Assembly: GCA_965217125.1 (NCBI GenBank)
Contig: OZ244244.1
Coordinates: 744,001 to 808,000, forward strand
Direction: 5' to 3'
Length of the DNA stretch: 64,000 bases
DNA from: JAAOIF01 sp965217125
Lineage (GTDB): Bacteria; Pseudomonadota; Gammaproteobacteria; PS1; Pseudothioglobaceae
The notes under the pieces are model-generated. The model was not told the DNA's origin and searched no databases. It saw only the letters and a program-made list of their open reading frames with translations. Shown here one piece after another: positions 16,267 to 25,063 of this stretch (its first letter is position 1; each line of letters begins with the position of its first letter). Position numbers and translations under genes: made by a program.

Positions 16267-18294
16267 ATGGGCTTTAACCAACAATTAGAAAATCTACTAA
16301 AGACTTGCGATAAGTTTATTGATTCAGAAAGTGGTAATTTACTAAAACAAAATATCAGGCACAGTGCCGAGCAATTTGATGATGAATTGATTGCACTATT
16401 GTTTAAAAATCAAGCAACTAAAAGCCATTTTTTTAAGGCTGTGGGCAAGACAACGGTTTTTAATTATCGCAAATTTGTTGATTATATTGATGATAAAAAC
16501 TTTTTGTTAGATAGTTACACCAAATTTTCTAATAAAGTCGGTTTAACCATTAGCAATAAACACATCAAAGCCGTTGATAAAGTGGCACTTGATTTTCCTT
16601 TTAAGGATTGCATTTTAGAGGGCGGACAAAGCAAAGACTGCGAAAAACGCAAAGAGATATTTTTTAATGAAGTTTTAGCAAAAGATGAAATTAACCGCTT
16701 ATTGGATAAAAAAGTTATTACAAATGCTACAAAATACACTCAAAAAAGCATTAGCAATAAAGTCCGTTTTAATCGTGATGAAAACGGCATAATTAAAGAC
16801 AATCTCATCATTAAAGGCAATAATCTTTTAGCGCTACACAGCCTAAAAAGCAACTTTGCTGGCAAAGTCAAACTAATTTATATTGACCCGCCGTATAACA
16901 CCGGCAACGATAGTTTTAATTACAACGATAATTTTAATCATTCAACTTGGTTGGTTTTTATGAAAAATCGCTTGGAAGTAGCAAAGGATTTGTTAAGTGA
17001 TGACGGAGTTATTTTTGTGCAGTGTGATGATAACGAACAGGCTTATTTGAAGGTGTTGATGGATGAGGTTTTTGGAAAAGATAAGTTTTTATCAACTGTT
17101 TATATTCAAGTTAGATATGAAGGAAAAACATTGGTTGAGGATATGGATTTTCAAAAACTTATCGAGAGTATCCATATGTACAAAAAAGGAGTATCAGCAA
17201 AGTTAAACAAAGACACGGAACAATATAATTATGATAAATTTGTTTGGGACATACAGGAAATTGGCGACCATACGACCTTAGAAATGAGCGGGAAAAAAGT
17301 TGAAATTTTCAAGAAAGGTAATTACAAAATAATAAAGAAAAAATCTAATAAAGACCTTTTAAAAGAAATCTGGGCTTCTGGAAAAATATTAGACGGAAAC
17401 TCTTCTGGTAGATTTTTTAGAGATAATATTGTTGGTAGAGATGTAGACGGACTAGAGACTTTATATAAGGTATATGGCATTGGTGATGATAAATTTAATT
17501 TTAGATACTTTACTGGTCCAAAAAAGGCAAGTGCAACTAAAGGAAAATATTATCAAGGCGTTCCTCTTAATAAACTTGATAAAAGTAATACAATAAAATT
17601 CCTGCCCATCTCTAATTTTTATAATTTTTCTGGCTCTTTTGGTAACTGTAGAAATGAAGGAGAGGTTAATTTTAGATCTGGAAAAAAACCAGAAAAACTA
17701 ATCCAAAGAATAATAGAATTAGCCACCAAAAAAGGCGATATAGTTCTTGATTATCACTTAGGCAGTGGCACAACTTGTGCAGTAGCCCATAAAATGGAAC
17801 GGCAATATATCGGCATTGAACAAATGGATTATATTGAGGATATTGCTGTCAAGCGAATGCAAAAAGTCATCGGCAAAACCATTAAAAAAGACGGTGAATT
17901 ATTGGAATCTGTAGATTTTGATACTGGCGGCATCTCTAAAAGCGTTGATTGGCAGGGCGGCGGTGAATTTATCTATTTTGAATTAGATAAATACAACCAA
18001 ACATACATTGACAAGCTAAACGCCATTAAATCAGGGCATGCAAGCAGCAAGACCATCGAGCAGTTATATGATGAAATAGCCAAACACGCTTTTTTAAATT
18101 ATGATGTCCAAAGCAACAAACTTTTAGCCAATAAAGCCGATTTTGAAGCATTAAGTCTAAATAAACAATTAGAATTTTTATTCTCAATCCTCAACAAAAA
18201 CCAACTATACAAAAACTTATCAGAGATTGACGATAAAGATTTAAGCGTGGATGATAAAACTAAAGCACTAAACAAAGGATTTTACAAGGAGTAA
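16267..18294 (+). CDS. mod: Type III restriction-modification methyltransferase subunit (Mod)
   Basis: An adenine-N6 methyltransferase that gives sequence specificity to a type III system. Motif IV, DPPYNTGND, is at about residue 207, and motif I follows later (DYHLGSGTTCAVA, about residue 500), the beta-class order used by Mod proteins. The central region between them is the target-recognition domain. With the ATG at 16267 the protein has 675 residues, close to EcoP15I Mod. An in-frame ATG at 16204 would add a hydrophobic leader (IFYNLVIF) unlike the family, so I prefer 16267, although neither has a strong ribosome-binding site. The matching res gene lies at 19.7 kb, separated by DUF4145 and two gene remnants. 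Confidence 0.92.
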   Translation: MGFNQQLENLLKTCDKFIDSESGNLLKQNIRHSAEQFDDELIALLFKNQATKSHFFKAVGKTTVFNYRKFVDYIDDKNFLLDSYTKFSNKVGLTISNKHIKAVDKVALDFPFKDCILEGGQSKDCEKRKEIFFNEVLAKDEINRLLDKKVITNATKYTQKSISNKVRFNRDENGIIKDNLIIKGNNLLALHSLKSNFAGKVKLIYIDPPYNTGNDSFNYNDNFNHSTWLVFMKNRLEVAKDLLSDDGVIFVQCDDNEQAYLKVLMDEVFGKDKFLSTVYIQVRYEGKTLVEDMDFQKLIESIHMYKKGVSAKLNKDTEQYNYDKFVWDIQEIGDHTTLEMSGKKVEIFKKGNYKIIKKKSNKDLLKEIWASGKILDGNSSGRFFRDNIVGRDVDGLETLYKVYGIGDDKFNFRYFTGPKKASATKGKYYQGVPLNKLDKSNTIKFLPISNFYNFSGSFGNCRNEGEVNFRSGKKPEKLIQRIIELATKKGDIVLDYHLGSGTTCAVAHKMERQYIGIEQMDYIEDIAVKRMQKVIGKTIKKDGELLESVDFDTGGISKSVDWQGGGEFIYFELDKYNQTYIDKLNAIKSGHASSKTIEQLYDEIAKHAFLNYDVQSNKLLANKADFEALSLNKQLEFLFSILNKNQLYKNLSEIDDKDLSVDDKTKALNKGFYKE

Positions 18295-18299
18295 CAATT

Positions 18300-18950
18300 A
18301 TGAAATATTCAGATACAATATCTCTAGATTGTCCGCATTGTCAAAGTAAGTGCCAATTCATCATAGAAAATCAGGCTTATAGTACTTGTAAATCTGATGG
18401 TTTAATTCATTCAAGTTATGCTTGTACAAATTGTTTAGGAAAAGTCGTAACAAAATGGGGAAGGGCTAAAGATGAAACAACAATATTGTATAGTTGCATT
18501 CCACTTTCTGTAAAATATAAGCCAAGAATAGATTTGAATACCATTACCAATGAACAAGTTAAAAAAGATTTTCAAGAGGCTATATCTTGTTATAACAACG
18601 ATTTACATAATGCCTGTATGATAATGGCACGGCGTGCTATTCAACAAGAAATGATGACGATTAGCGAGGTTAAGGACGATGATAATTTATATAAACAAAT
18701 AGAGTCAATGGGTATCTCGCAACAATTAAAAAATCTGTTAAAAAAGATTAAAAATTTTGGTAATTATGGTGCTCATCCTGATTTTTGTTTATTTGATGAA
18801 AATAAAGAAATTATTGAAGATGAGCAATTGTTTTCAAAATTAAGTTTAGAGTTTTTGGATAGATATTTTTCCGACCAATATGAAATTAATGCTTTGGTTA
18901 ATTCTGCCCCTAAAAGCCAAAAAGAATCAGAAGCCACAAATAAAAAGTAA
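18300..18950 (+). CDS. DUF4145-type zinc-ribbon protein
   Basis: A 216-residue protein with an N-terminal CPHCQSKC and a later CTNC that form a zinc ribbon, followed by a helical region (FQEAISCYNNDLHNACMIMARRAIQQ; NFGNYGAHPD) characteristic of DUF4145, a HEPN-related domain. The NYGAHP segment resembles the H of HEPN R-x4-6-H sites, but I do not see the full motif. The start follows AAGGAGTAACAATT, 5 bases after mod. DUF4145 genes are common between subunits of restriction systems; an accessory or RNase role is possible. Confidence 0.75.
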   Translation: MKYSDTISLDCPHCQSKCQFIIENQAYSTCKSDGLIHSSYACTNCLGKVVTKWGRAKDETTILYSCIPLSVKYKPRIDLNTITNEQVKKDFQEAISCYNNDLHNACMIMARRAIQQEMMTISEVKDDDNLYKQIESMGISQQLKNLLKKIKNFGNYGAHPDFCLFDENKEIIEDEQLFSKLSLEFLDRYFSDQYEINALVNSAPKSQKESEATNKK

Positions 18951-18976
18951 AAAATGAGCGATAAATTTTTATTTGA
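18950..18976 (+). repeat. 27-bp copy of the res start region
   Basis: Bases 18950-18976 are identical to 19685-19711, which contain the ATG and first seven codons of res (AAAAATGAGCGATAAATTTT and on). Here the copy follows the DUF4145 stop and the sequence diverges after TTTGA. It looks like the original 5' end of res, or a second gene with the same start, left behind when the DinD-like and RhuM-like genes came in between. Confidence 0.75.
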
Positions 18977-19055
18977 TAGCATAAAAGAAGAGTTTGGCAG
19001 AGTTGCGAGCTGATATTGATTATCAGTATATTTCTTCAATTAAACAAAGATTTTT

Positions 19056-19325
19056 ATGAAAACTGAAATTATCAAAACCCTAACGACTGACTTTGAAAGC
19101 TCATCTTATAAAACAGATGAGGGGATGGAATTTTGGCTGGCAAGGGATTTACAGCATTTATTGGGTTATAGTAAATGGGACAATTTTAAGAATGTTATTT
19201 CAAAAGCAAAAACAGCTTGTGAAGTGAGTGGGCATAATATTTCTGAACATTTTCCCGATGTCGGGAAAACGATTAGAATGCCTAATGGGGCAGAAAAAGA
19301 AATCATTGCTTTTGCCCAGACTTAA
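19056..19325 (+). pseudogene. Collapsed DinD-like gene
   Basis: The 89-residue frame starts like DinD/BRO-N proteins (DEGMEFWLARDLQHLLGYSKW, then HFPDVGKTI). Full DinD is about 270 residues. Here PNGAEKE is followed directly by IIAFAQT and a stop. In the family these segments are separated by about 30 residues (the DYxLSRYACYLIAQNG region), and a large C-terminal part follows. So both an internal in-frame deletion and a truncation have occurred. A 20-base palindrome lies inside the frame. A functional mini-protein is not excluded, but loss is more likely. Confidence 0.75.
19251..19270. repeat. In-frame palindrome in the DinD-like gene
   Basis: TTTTCCCGA-TG-TCGGGAAAA has perfect 9-bp arms around two bases, encoding the FPDVGK region. 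It is one of a set of inverted repeats found inside every DinD, RhuM and ORF6N frame of this window. Confidence 0.8.
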
Positions 19326-19345
19326 CAATATGATGATGGGAATCC

Positions 19346-19699
19346 ATGAAGATTAAATTAGAAACTACTGAATTAACTAAGTTTGCAAACTTTGTGATGT
19401 TTCAAACGGCTACTGGTAAGGCTAATATTGATGTTTTTTTTGCTGATGAGACACTGTGGCTAACGCAAAAAAAGATAGCATTATTGTTTGAAACGACACC
19501 GCAAAATATTACCATACATCTTAAAAATATTTTTATGACAACAGAGCTACTTGAAAAAGCAACTTGTAAGGATTTCTTACAAGTTCAACAAGAAGGTAAT
19601 AGAGAGGTTTCACGGCAGTTTAAATATTACAATCTATCGGATTATGTTTCTGATTTTGATAAACAAATTAAACAAATAAGCAAGAAAAATGAGCGATAA
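19346..19699 (+). pseudogene. RhuM-like gene with internal deletion
   Basis: The 117-residue frame begins as a RhuM-family protein (TGKANIDVFFADETLWLTQKKIALLFETT; LQVQQEGNREVSRQFKYYNL). It then jumps from YNL to a tail VSDFDKQIKQISKKNER that aligns with the extreme C terminus of the intact RhuM at 30.5 kb (NSDFDKHIRTK). About 230 central residues are missing, in frame. Its last codons overlap the start of res by 11 bases. It probably was a full RhuM gene between DinD and res. Whether the mini-protein is stable cannot be told from sequence. Confidence 0.75.
19561..19585. repeat. In-frame palindrome in RhuM fragment
   Basis: AACTTGTAAG-GATTT-CTTACAAGTT has perfect 10-bp arms and encodes the TCKDFLQV region. 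The homologous position in the two other RhuM copies holds a palindrome of entirely different sequence. Confidence 0.85.
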
Positions 19700-19711
19700 A
19701 TTTTTATTTGA
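19685..19711 (+). repeat. Second copy of the 27-bp res-start repeat
   Basis: Identical to 18950-18976 and includes the true start of res. The two copies bracket the DinD and RhuM remnants. Confidence 0.75.
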
Positions 19712-22223
19712 AGAATTAAATACGCTGGCTGAATACGGTGCAATAGTTGATAAAAAATATCCTTTTATTGATGATAATCTTAATCCAAAATTAGCATTAA
19801 GAGATTATCAAAAACAAGCCTTTAATCGCTTTTATTTTTATTTTGAAAGCGATAAAAAACCTAATAGCAATGTCCACTTAGCTTATCACATGGCAACAGG
19901 TAGCGGTAAAACTGTAGTGATGGCAGGGCTTATTCTTTATCTTTATGAACATGGTTATCGTAATTTTTTGTTTTTTGTTAATCGTGGGCAAATTGTTGAA
20001 AAAACCAAAGATAACTTCATCAATCAACAATCTAATAAATATCTTTTTAACGATAAAATTATTATTGATAATAAGCAAGTAGAGCTTAGGGCGGTTGATA
20101 ATTTTTCTTATTCTTCGGGCGATGATATAAACATTTGTTTTACCACTATTCAAGAGCTTTTTAGTGATTTTCATAATGAAAAAGAAAACTCATTAACACT
20201 TGAAGATTTTAAAGAAAATAAAATAGCCTTAATTGCTGATGAGGCTCATCATATTAGTGCTAGCACTAAAAAACAAATTGATTGGTTAAAACCCAGCTGG
20301 GAAAATACCGTAGAAAAAATCTTTAAAGAACACCGCCAAGACAATATTTTATTAGAATTTAGTGCCACCATAGAATTAGATAACAGAGCCGTAAAAGAAA
20401 AATACTTAGACAAGATTATTTACCAATATGATTTACAAAGTTTTGTTAAAGATGGTTTTAGTAAAAAAATTGATTTATTCAAAAGCGATACCAACAAAAA
20501 AACACGCATTGGACAGGCGTTAATTGCCTCAATTTATCGCGAGCAGGTGGCAATTAAATATGGCTTAAATATCAAGCCTGTGGTTTTATTTAAGTCTGCA
20601 AAAATAGCACAAAGCATACAAAACCAAGTTGATTTTCATAAGCAGATTGAAAATTTATCGGCAGCAGATTTAGCAAGCATTAAAGACAATAGCAATATTG
20701 AGGTTTTGCAAAATGCGTTTAAATTTTTCATTAAGCAAGAAATCAGCCTTAATGCCTTAGCGGATAAAATAAAACACGCTTTTGATGAGAAAAAATGCTT
20801 ATGCACCAATAATGATAAGGAATTAGAGTTGAATCAAAAACGCCTCAATAATTTAGAAGATAATAATAATGCCATCAGGGCGATATTTAGCGTTGACAAG
20901 CTCAATGAGGGCTGGGATGTGTTAAATTTGTTTGATATTGTGCGATTATATGAAGGGCAGAGTCGTGGCGGCTCACAAGGCAGAAAAATAAGCAATAAAA
21001 CTGTTAGCGAGGCACAATTAGTGGGTAGAGGGGCGAGATACTGCCCATTTATAATAAAATTTGACGATGACAAGTATAGGCGCAAGTTTGATGACGATAT
21101 TAAAAATGAATTAAGAATATTAGAGGAATTGTATTTTCACAGTAGCAATGAAAGCCAATATATTAGTGAAATTAAGCAAGCATTAATAGAGCAAGGCTTA
21201 ATGGATGAAAAAGGCAAAGAGCCTGTTAAATTACCCCTTAAATTAAAAGACAAACCCAAGTTAGCCAATAAATTAATTTTTAAGAATCAGCGCAGGGAAA
21301 AATCTTACAAACATATTAAAAATTTTGCAGATTTTGGCATGGTTAAGACTAATTTTAATTATGATGTTCATAGTGGCAAAGGTGCATTGATTGATGTTTT
21401 TGATAATCAAGAAGATAGGCAAAAAACCTGTAAAAATGATGAAAATTTTATTAATTTTGTTGGGGTAAATATCGTTAAAAATGCGATATTAAGCAATGAT
21501 TTTTTTAGCTTTGCTAATCTTAAAAAATCTTTCCCTAATTTGTCATCTATCAATGAATTTATAAGCAGTAATGATTATATGGCGCAGTTAGGCATAACCA
21601 TTAGCAATAAAACTGATGATTTGCAGCCTAAAATTAAACTTAATGTCGCTTTATCAGTGCTGAATATACTGCAACAAGAAATTAAAGGCAACATTACTAA
21701 TTATCAAGGCACAAAAGAGTTTGATGGCTTTAATGTTGGCAAGATATTTAATGAAAAAACGCTATTAATTCCACGCGACAAACAAAAAACAATATTAGAT
21801 ATTCCTCATGATTGGTTTGTATTTGAAAAGTTTTACGGCACCAGTGAAGAAAAATCTCTTATTGAGTTAATTGCTAGATTGATAAAAGATGTGCAAAGCC
21901 AATATAGCGATATTTATTTAATGAGGAATGAGCGACATTTTGCCTTATATGATTTTGAACAAGGCAGGCGATTTGAGCCAGATTTTGTTTTGTTAGCAAA
22001 AAGCAATAAGAGTATTAATTATCAATTTTTTATAGAGCCAAAAGGCAGGTATTTACAAGCACAAGACAAATGGAAGCAGGATTTTTTACTGGATATTAAG
22101 CAAAAAGCCAAGACAACATTAGAATACACTAATCAAAATTATAAAATTATCGGATTAGAGTTTTATAATAAAGAGGATGAGAATATCTTTAAATCTAAGC
22201 TTTCTGCGGAATTAAGCATTTAA
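19689..22223 (+). CDS. res: Type III restriction enzyme helicase-nuclease subunit (Res)
   Basis: An 844-residue superfamily 2 translocase/endonuclease that works with Mod. Walker A is MATGSGKTV at about residues 69-76 and the DEAHH box is near residue 184. A late helicase motif VGRGARYCPF lies near residue 440. The C terminus has a PD-(D/E)xK nuclease signature, EPDFVLL near residue 763 and IEPKG near 783. Length is slightly below the roughly 970 of EcoP15I but typical for many Res proteins. It begins 11 bases inside the preceding RhuM remnant. The frame is intact, so with mod the system could be active. Confidence 0.93.
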   Translation: MSDKFLFEELNTLAEYGAIVDKKYPFIDDNLNPKLALRDYQKQAFNRFYFYFESDKKPNSNVHLAYHMATGSGKTVVMAGLILYLYEHGYRNFLFFVNRGQIVEKTKDNFINQQSNKYLFNDKIIIDNKQVELRAVDNFSYSSGDDINICFTTIQELFSDFHNEKENSLTLEDFKENKIALIADEAHHISASTKKQIDWLKPSWENTVEKIFKEHRQDNILLEFSATIELDNRAVKEKYLDKIIYQYDLQSFVKDGFSKKIDLFKSDTNKKTRIGQALIASIYREQVAIKYGLNIKPVVLFKSAKIAQSIQNQVDFHKQIENLSAADLASIKDNSNIEVLQNAFKFFIKQEISLNALADKIKHAFDEKKCLCTNNDKELELNQKRLNNLEDNNNAIRAIFSVDKLNEGWDVLNLFDIVRLYEGQSRGGSQGRKISNKTVSEAQLVGRGARYCPFIIKFDDDKYRRKFDDDIKNELRILEELYFHSSNESQYISEIKQALIEQGLMDEKGKEPVKLPLKLKDKPKLANKLIFKNQRREKSYKHIKNFADFGMVKTNFNYDVHSGKGALIDVFDNQEDRQKTCKNDENFINFVGVNIVKNAILSNDFFSFANLKKSFPNLSSINEFISSNDYMAQLGITISNKTDDLQPKIKLNVALSVLNILQQEIKGNITNYQGTKEFDGFNVGKIFNEKTLLIPRDKQKTILDIPHDWFVFEKFYGTSEEKSLIELIARLIKDVQSQYSDIYLMRNERHFALYDFEQGRRFEPDFVLLAKSNKSINYQFFIEPKGRYLQAQDKWKQDFLLDIKQKAKTTLEYTNQNYKIIGLEFYNKEDENIFKSKLSAELSI

Positions 22224-22313
22224 TAAAAAATTCAATTAAAATCACATAATCTAACACACAAACTTTAAATATTCAGAAAAGAGCCGTTTAAGTTGTCATG
22301 ACCCAAGGTTTTT

Positions 22314-22734
22314 ATGGAAAATAAACTAACTTTAAAAGATGAGTTAACAGAATTTTTACTTTACAACACTCCTAACGGTGAGGTGAGGGTAGAAATACTG
22401 TTGCATAATGAAACAATATGGCTGCCACAAAAACGCATCGCGCAGCTTTTTAATGTTGCTACTAATACGGTAAATGAGCACTTAAAAAATATTTATCAAT
22501 CACAAGAATTGACGCAAGATTCAACTATTCGGAAATTCCGAATAGTTGGACAAGAAGGCGACAGAGAAGTAGTTAGATTAACTAAATTTTATAACTTAGA
22601 TGCGATTTTATCAGTTGGCTATCGGGTAAATTCGCAGCAAGCAACTCAATTTAGAATTTGGGCGACTAAAACCTTAAAAGAATACATTATTAAAGGTTTT
22701 GCGATGGATGATGAGCGTCTTAAAAATGGGCGTA
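22314..22734 (+). repeat. Long direct repeat, left copy (RhuM 5' end)
   Basis: About 421 bases nearly identical and in the same orientation as 30508-30928, ending at GGGCG. The two copies flank the drmE-drmA-drmB operon at a distance of about 8.2 kb, so homologous recombination between them would delete or amplify that operon. Confidence 0.85.
22522..22548. repeat. In-frame palindrome in truncated RhuM
   Basis: A perfect 13-bp inverted repeat around a central A (CAACTATTCGGAA, A, then its complement), encoding the STIRKFRIVG region. It is kept identically in the intact copy. Confidence 0.9.
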
Positions 22735-22789
22735 TTTATGTAAAAGGCAATTTAAGTCGTTATTTGATTCCTAATGTTTTTTAAGAATA

Positions 22790-25063
22790 ATGAAAACAAA
22801 TATTAGCCTTTATTTAGACAAAGTTATTGAAAAATCAAACAATAAAATCAATCGTGATTTTGATTTTTTAAATATTGACAGGGTTAATATTTTTCTGACT
22901 AAACAGGTATTAGAAAGAGAATGTAACTTATGGTTTAAGGTTAATAACGAGTATTTGAACAAATTTTATGAAGCTATTATTTTTGCCACTTCTGTCTATT
23001 TTTTTGAAAAAAATTATTGTGAAGACAAAGAAACAAAACCAAAAAAAGGCGATAAATATAAAAACAAAAGAAGGCAATTTAAGGTATTAAGCATTGAATA
23101 TGATGATAGCCGTCAGTGCGAGATCGTTAAATTACAGGGAATAAGCAGGGGGAATTCTGCAATAGTATCTCTTAATCTCAAAGATTTAGATGATAGTTAT
23201 ACAAAATTATCTGATAAGGCGACAAAAAACACCAAAATACCAATCAAATCGATGCTCAATTTTTTTAAAAAAACATTAAATATAACAGAACAAATACCGT
23301 CTTTTCCTCATAAATTCGCCATTGTTACTCAAAAAAATGATTTTGAAAATTGTTTTAGGATATTAGATAAAAAAATATTTCCTTATATTTATATTGCAGA
23401 TAGCGGGCATGAAACACCTAATTTACCTTTAGCAGATTGTATGTTTTATGTAGCATTAAGTTATGAAACTATTAAAACATATATTTTTGATGAGGATATT
23501 AAAGTAGAAAGTCTTATTTTTATTGGCAATAAATACAATCATCAAATCCAACAAGATATTAATAGAGAATATTTTAAACGAGCAATTTTCGTTGGCGAAC
23601 AAGAACCAGATGTGGAATGTTTGAAATGGTGCTGGACTTTACCAGAATATCAATATTTTGAGAATTTAATACAAGGTGAAGTTAAAATTACTGAAGTCAA
23701 GAATGCAGAATTAACACAATTAACCCAAGGTTTTACAAATTATCTTCAAACATTAGAAAAAGATTATTATGTTGATTTAAAAAGATTATTTACCTATATT
23801 TCCTATACTTATCCCTTGGTTGTTTTGACAGATGATAGTCGCTTGCAAAATAGAGTAGAGGATTTATTACATAGTTTTAAAATAAAATCAGAGCAAATAT
23901 TGGGCGAAAAATTTAGTAGTACTGGCGAGGATTGCACAGAAATTCATCAACAATTAGTTAGGGATTATGGTGTTATTTTAAAGCAATTTAATTGGGCCAA
24001 TAATGCCAAGACTAAAGCCCTGAAACAACAAAAAGAAACTGATTATTTATTAGTGCCAGAACGCCAAACCTTAGAGGTTTGGAAAAGTGAAATTAAAAAA
24101 CTTAACTGGCAAAAAGTAAAAATTATCTCCTTTCGCAGCTTAAAAATAATACCAAAACAAAGCAATATTACCGTTTTATCAATCAAAGATTATGATTTTT
24201 ATTGCCATTTAAAAAATAGTAATCATCATATTTATTGGCTGCTTTATGACCAAGAACAACGATGCTATGATAATTTTACTAAACGATACGATAATGAATT
24301 AACCCAAGAACTTAACTCAAAAGATAGGAAGAAATTAACAGGTATAGAGTATCCTAATGAAATTAAAACAGAAGGAATTGATGATTTAATAGGCAGGATT
24401 TGGGGCAATGAAACGCATGCAAGAGAACATACAATTACTTATCAAGATCATATTGATAAAAAGATTGTTTTTACTGATAATACGGCAGTAGAATTATCAG
24501 CAAATAGTAGTGTTATATGGATTAACAATAAAAATAAACCTCGAAAGTATAAAGTAGCTGATTTAACTATTGGCGATAAAATAAGAATTTATGAAAATCA
24601 ACACAAGGAAGTTTTATTTGATTCTATTATCCAAAATGACACAAATGGTAAATTTAATAAAATTTTAGAGTGTTCTAAATTATGGAAAAAAATTCTAACT
24701 GATTATTGTGCTGATGATAAAACAGGCAAAATAAATGAAATTGCTGATTTATGCGATGTTGTATTTTTAACGGCTGAGGGTTGGTTAAAAAAATCAAAAA
24801 CTAAATTCCCTAAAAACATCAAGCCATTAAGAAATATTTTAGGTGCAAATTATGGTGAAATTTATCAAAATAACAAGCACTATAATAGTATTATGATTGC
24901 ATTAGGTAGAGATTTAAGCGATGAAGTATCTGATTATATTATTAGAAAGCAAAAAGGTGAGTTATTGAGTAAATTTGATGATGTTTTAATTAACAAAATT
25001 TCAGAACACAATATGCCAATTAAAACTATTAAAAAAATAGAAATTATAGATAGAGACAGATAA
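22790..25063 (+). CDS. DrmE-like DISARM protein (candidate)
   Basis: A 757-residue protein without an obvious catalytic motif. Position and size fit DrmE, the first gene of class 2 DISARM (drmE-drmA-drmB-drmC-drmMII): the next two genes are clear drmA and drmB homologues. Segments such as FPHKFAIVTQKNDFENC, RAIFVGEQEPD and LKWCWTLPEYQYFEN are the parts I would expect to be conserved. The assignment rests mostly on order and length. The stop overlaps the drmA start by one base (TAATG), so the genes are coupled. An alternative is a helicase-associated protein of a related but distinct system. Confidence 0.6.
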   Translation: MKTNISLYLDKVIEKSNNKINRDFDFLNIDRVNIFLTKQVLERECNLWFKVNNEYLNKFYEAIIFATSVYFFEKNYCEDKETKPKKGDKYKNKRRQFKVLSIEYDDSRQCEIVKLQGISRGNSAIVSLNLKDLDDSYTKLSDKATKNTKIPIKSMLNFFKKTLNITEQIPSFPHKFAIVTQKNDFENCFRILDKKIFPYIYIADSGHETPNLPLADCMFYVALSYETIKTYIFDEDIKVESLIFIGNKYNHQIQQDINREYFKRAIFVGEQEPDVECLKWCWTLPEYQYFENLIQGEVKITEVKNAELTQLTQGFTNYLQTLEKDYYVDLKRLFTYISYTYPLVVLTDDSRLQNRVEDLLHSFKIKSEQILGEKFSSTGEDCTEIHQQLVRDYGVILKQFNWANNAKTKALKQQKETDYLLVPERQTLEVWKSEIKKLNWQKVKIISFRSLKIIPKQSNITVLSIKDYDFYCHLKNSNHHIYWLLYDQEQRCYDNFTKRYDNELTQELNSKDRKKLTGIEYPNEIKTEGIDDLIGRIWGNETHAREHTITYQDHIDKKIVFTDNTAVELSANSSVIWINNKNKPRKYKVADLTIGDKIRIYENQHKEVLFDSIIQNDTNGKFNKILECSKLWKKILTDYCADDKTGKINEIADLCDVVFLTAEGWLKKSKTKFPKNIKPLRNILGANYGEIYQNNKHYNSIMIALGRDLSDEVSDYIIRKQKGELLSKFDDVLINKISEHNMPIKTIKKIEIIDRDR

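Larger units (their letters stand above)
22314..22784 (+). pseudogene. Truncated RhuM duplicate
   Basis: The first 139 residues are nearly identical to the intact RhuM at 30508. Of roughly 420 aligned bases I see only a handful of differences, mostly silent. After LKNGR the sequence switches to IYVKGNLSRYLIPNVF and stops, so about 180 residues are lost. It lies 5 bases before drmE, so translation could run into that gene. Upstream homology (ATTCAGAAAA, TGTCATGACCCAA, TTTTTATGG) is shared with the second copy too. Probably the by-product of a recombination event that bracketed the DISARM-like operon. Confidence 0.8.

Noticed and set aside
24061..24500. Catalytic domain inside the DrmE-like protein
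   Set aside because: I searched for Walker, DEAD, PD-(D/E)xK and HKD motifs and saw none convincing.
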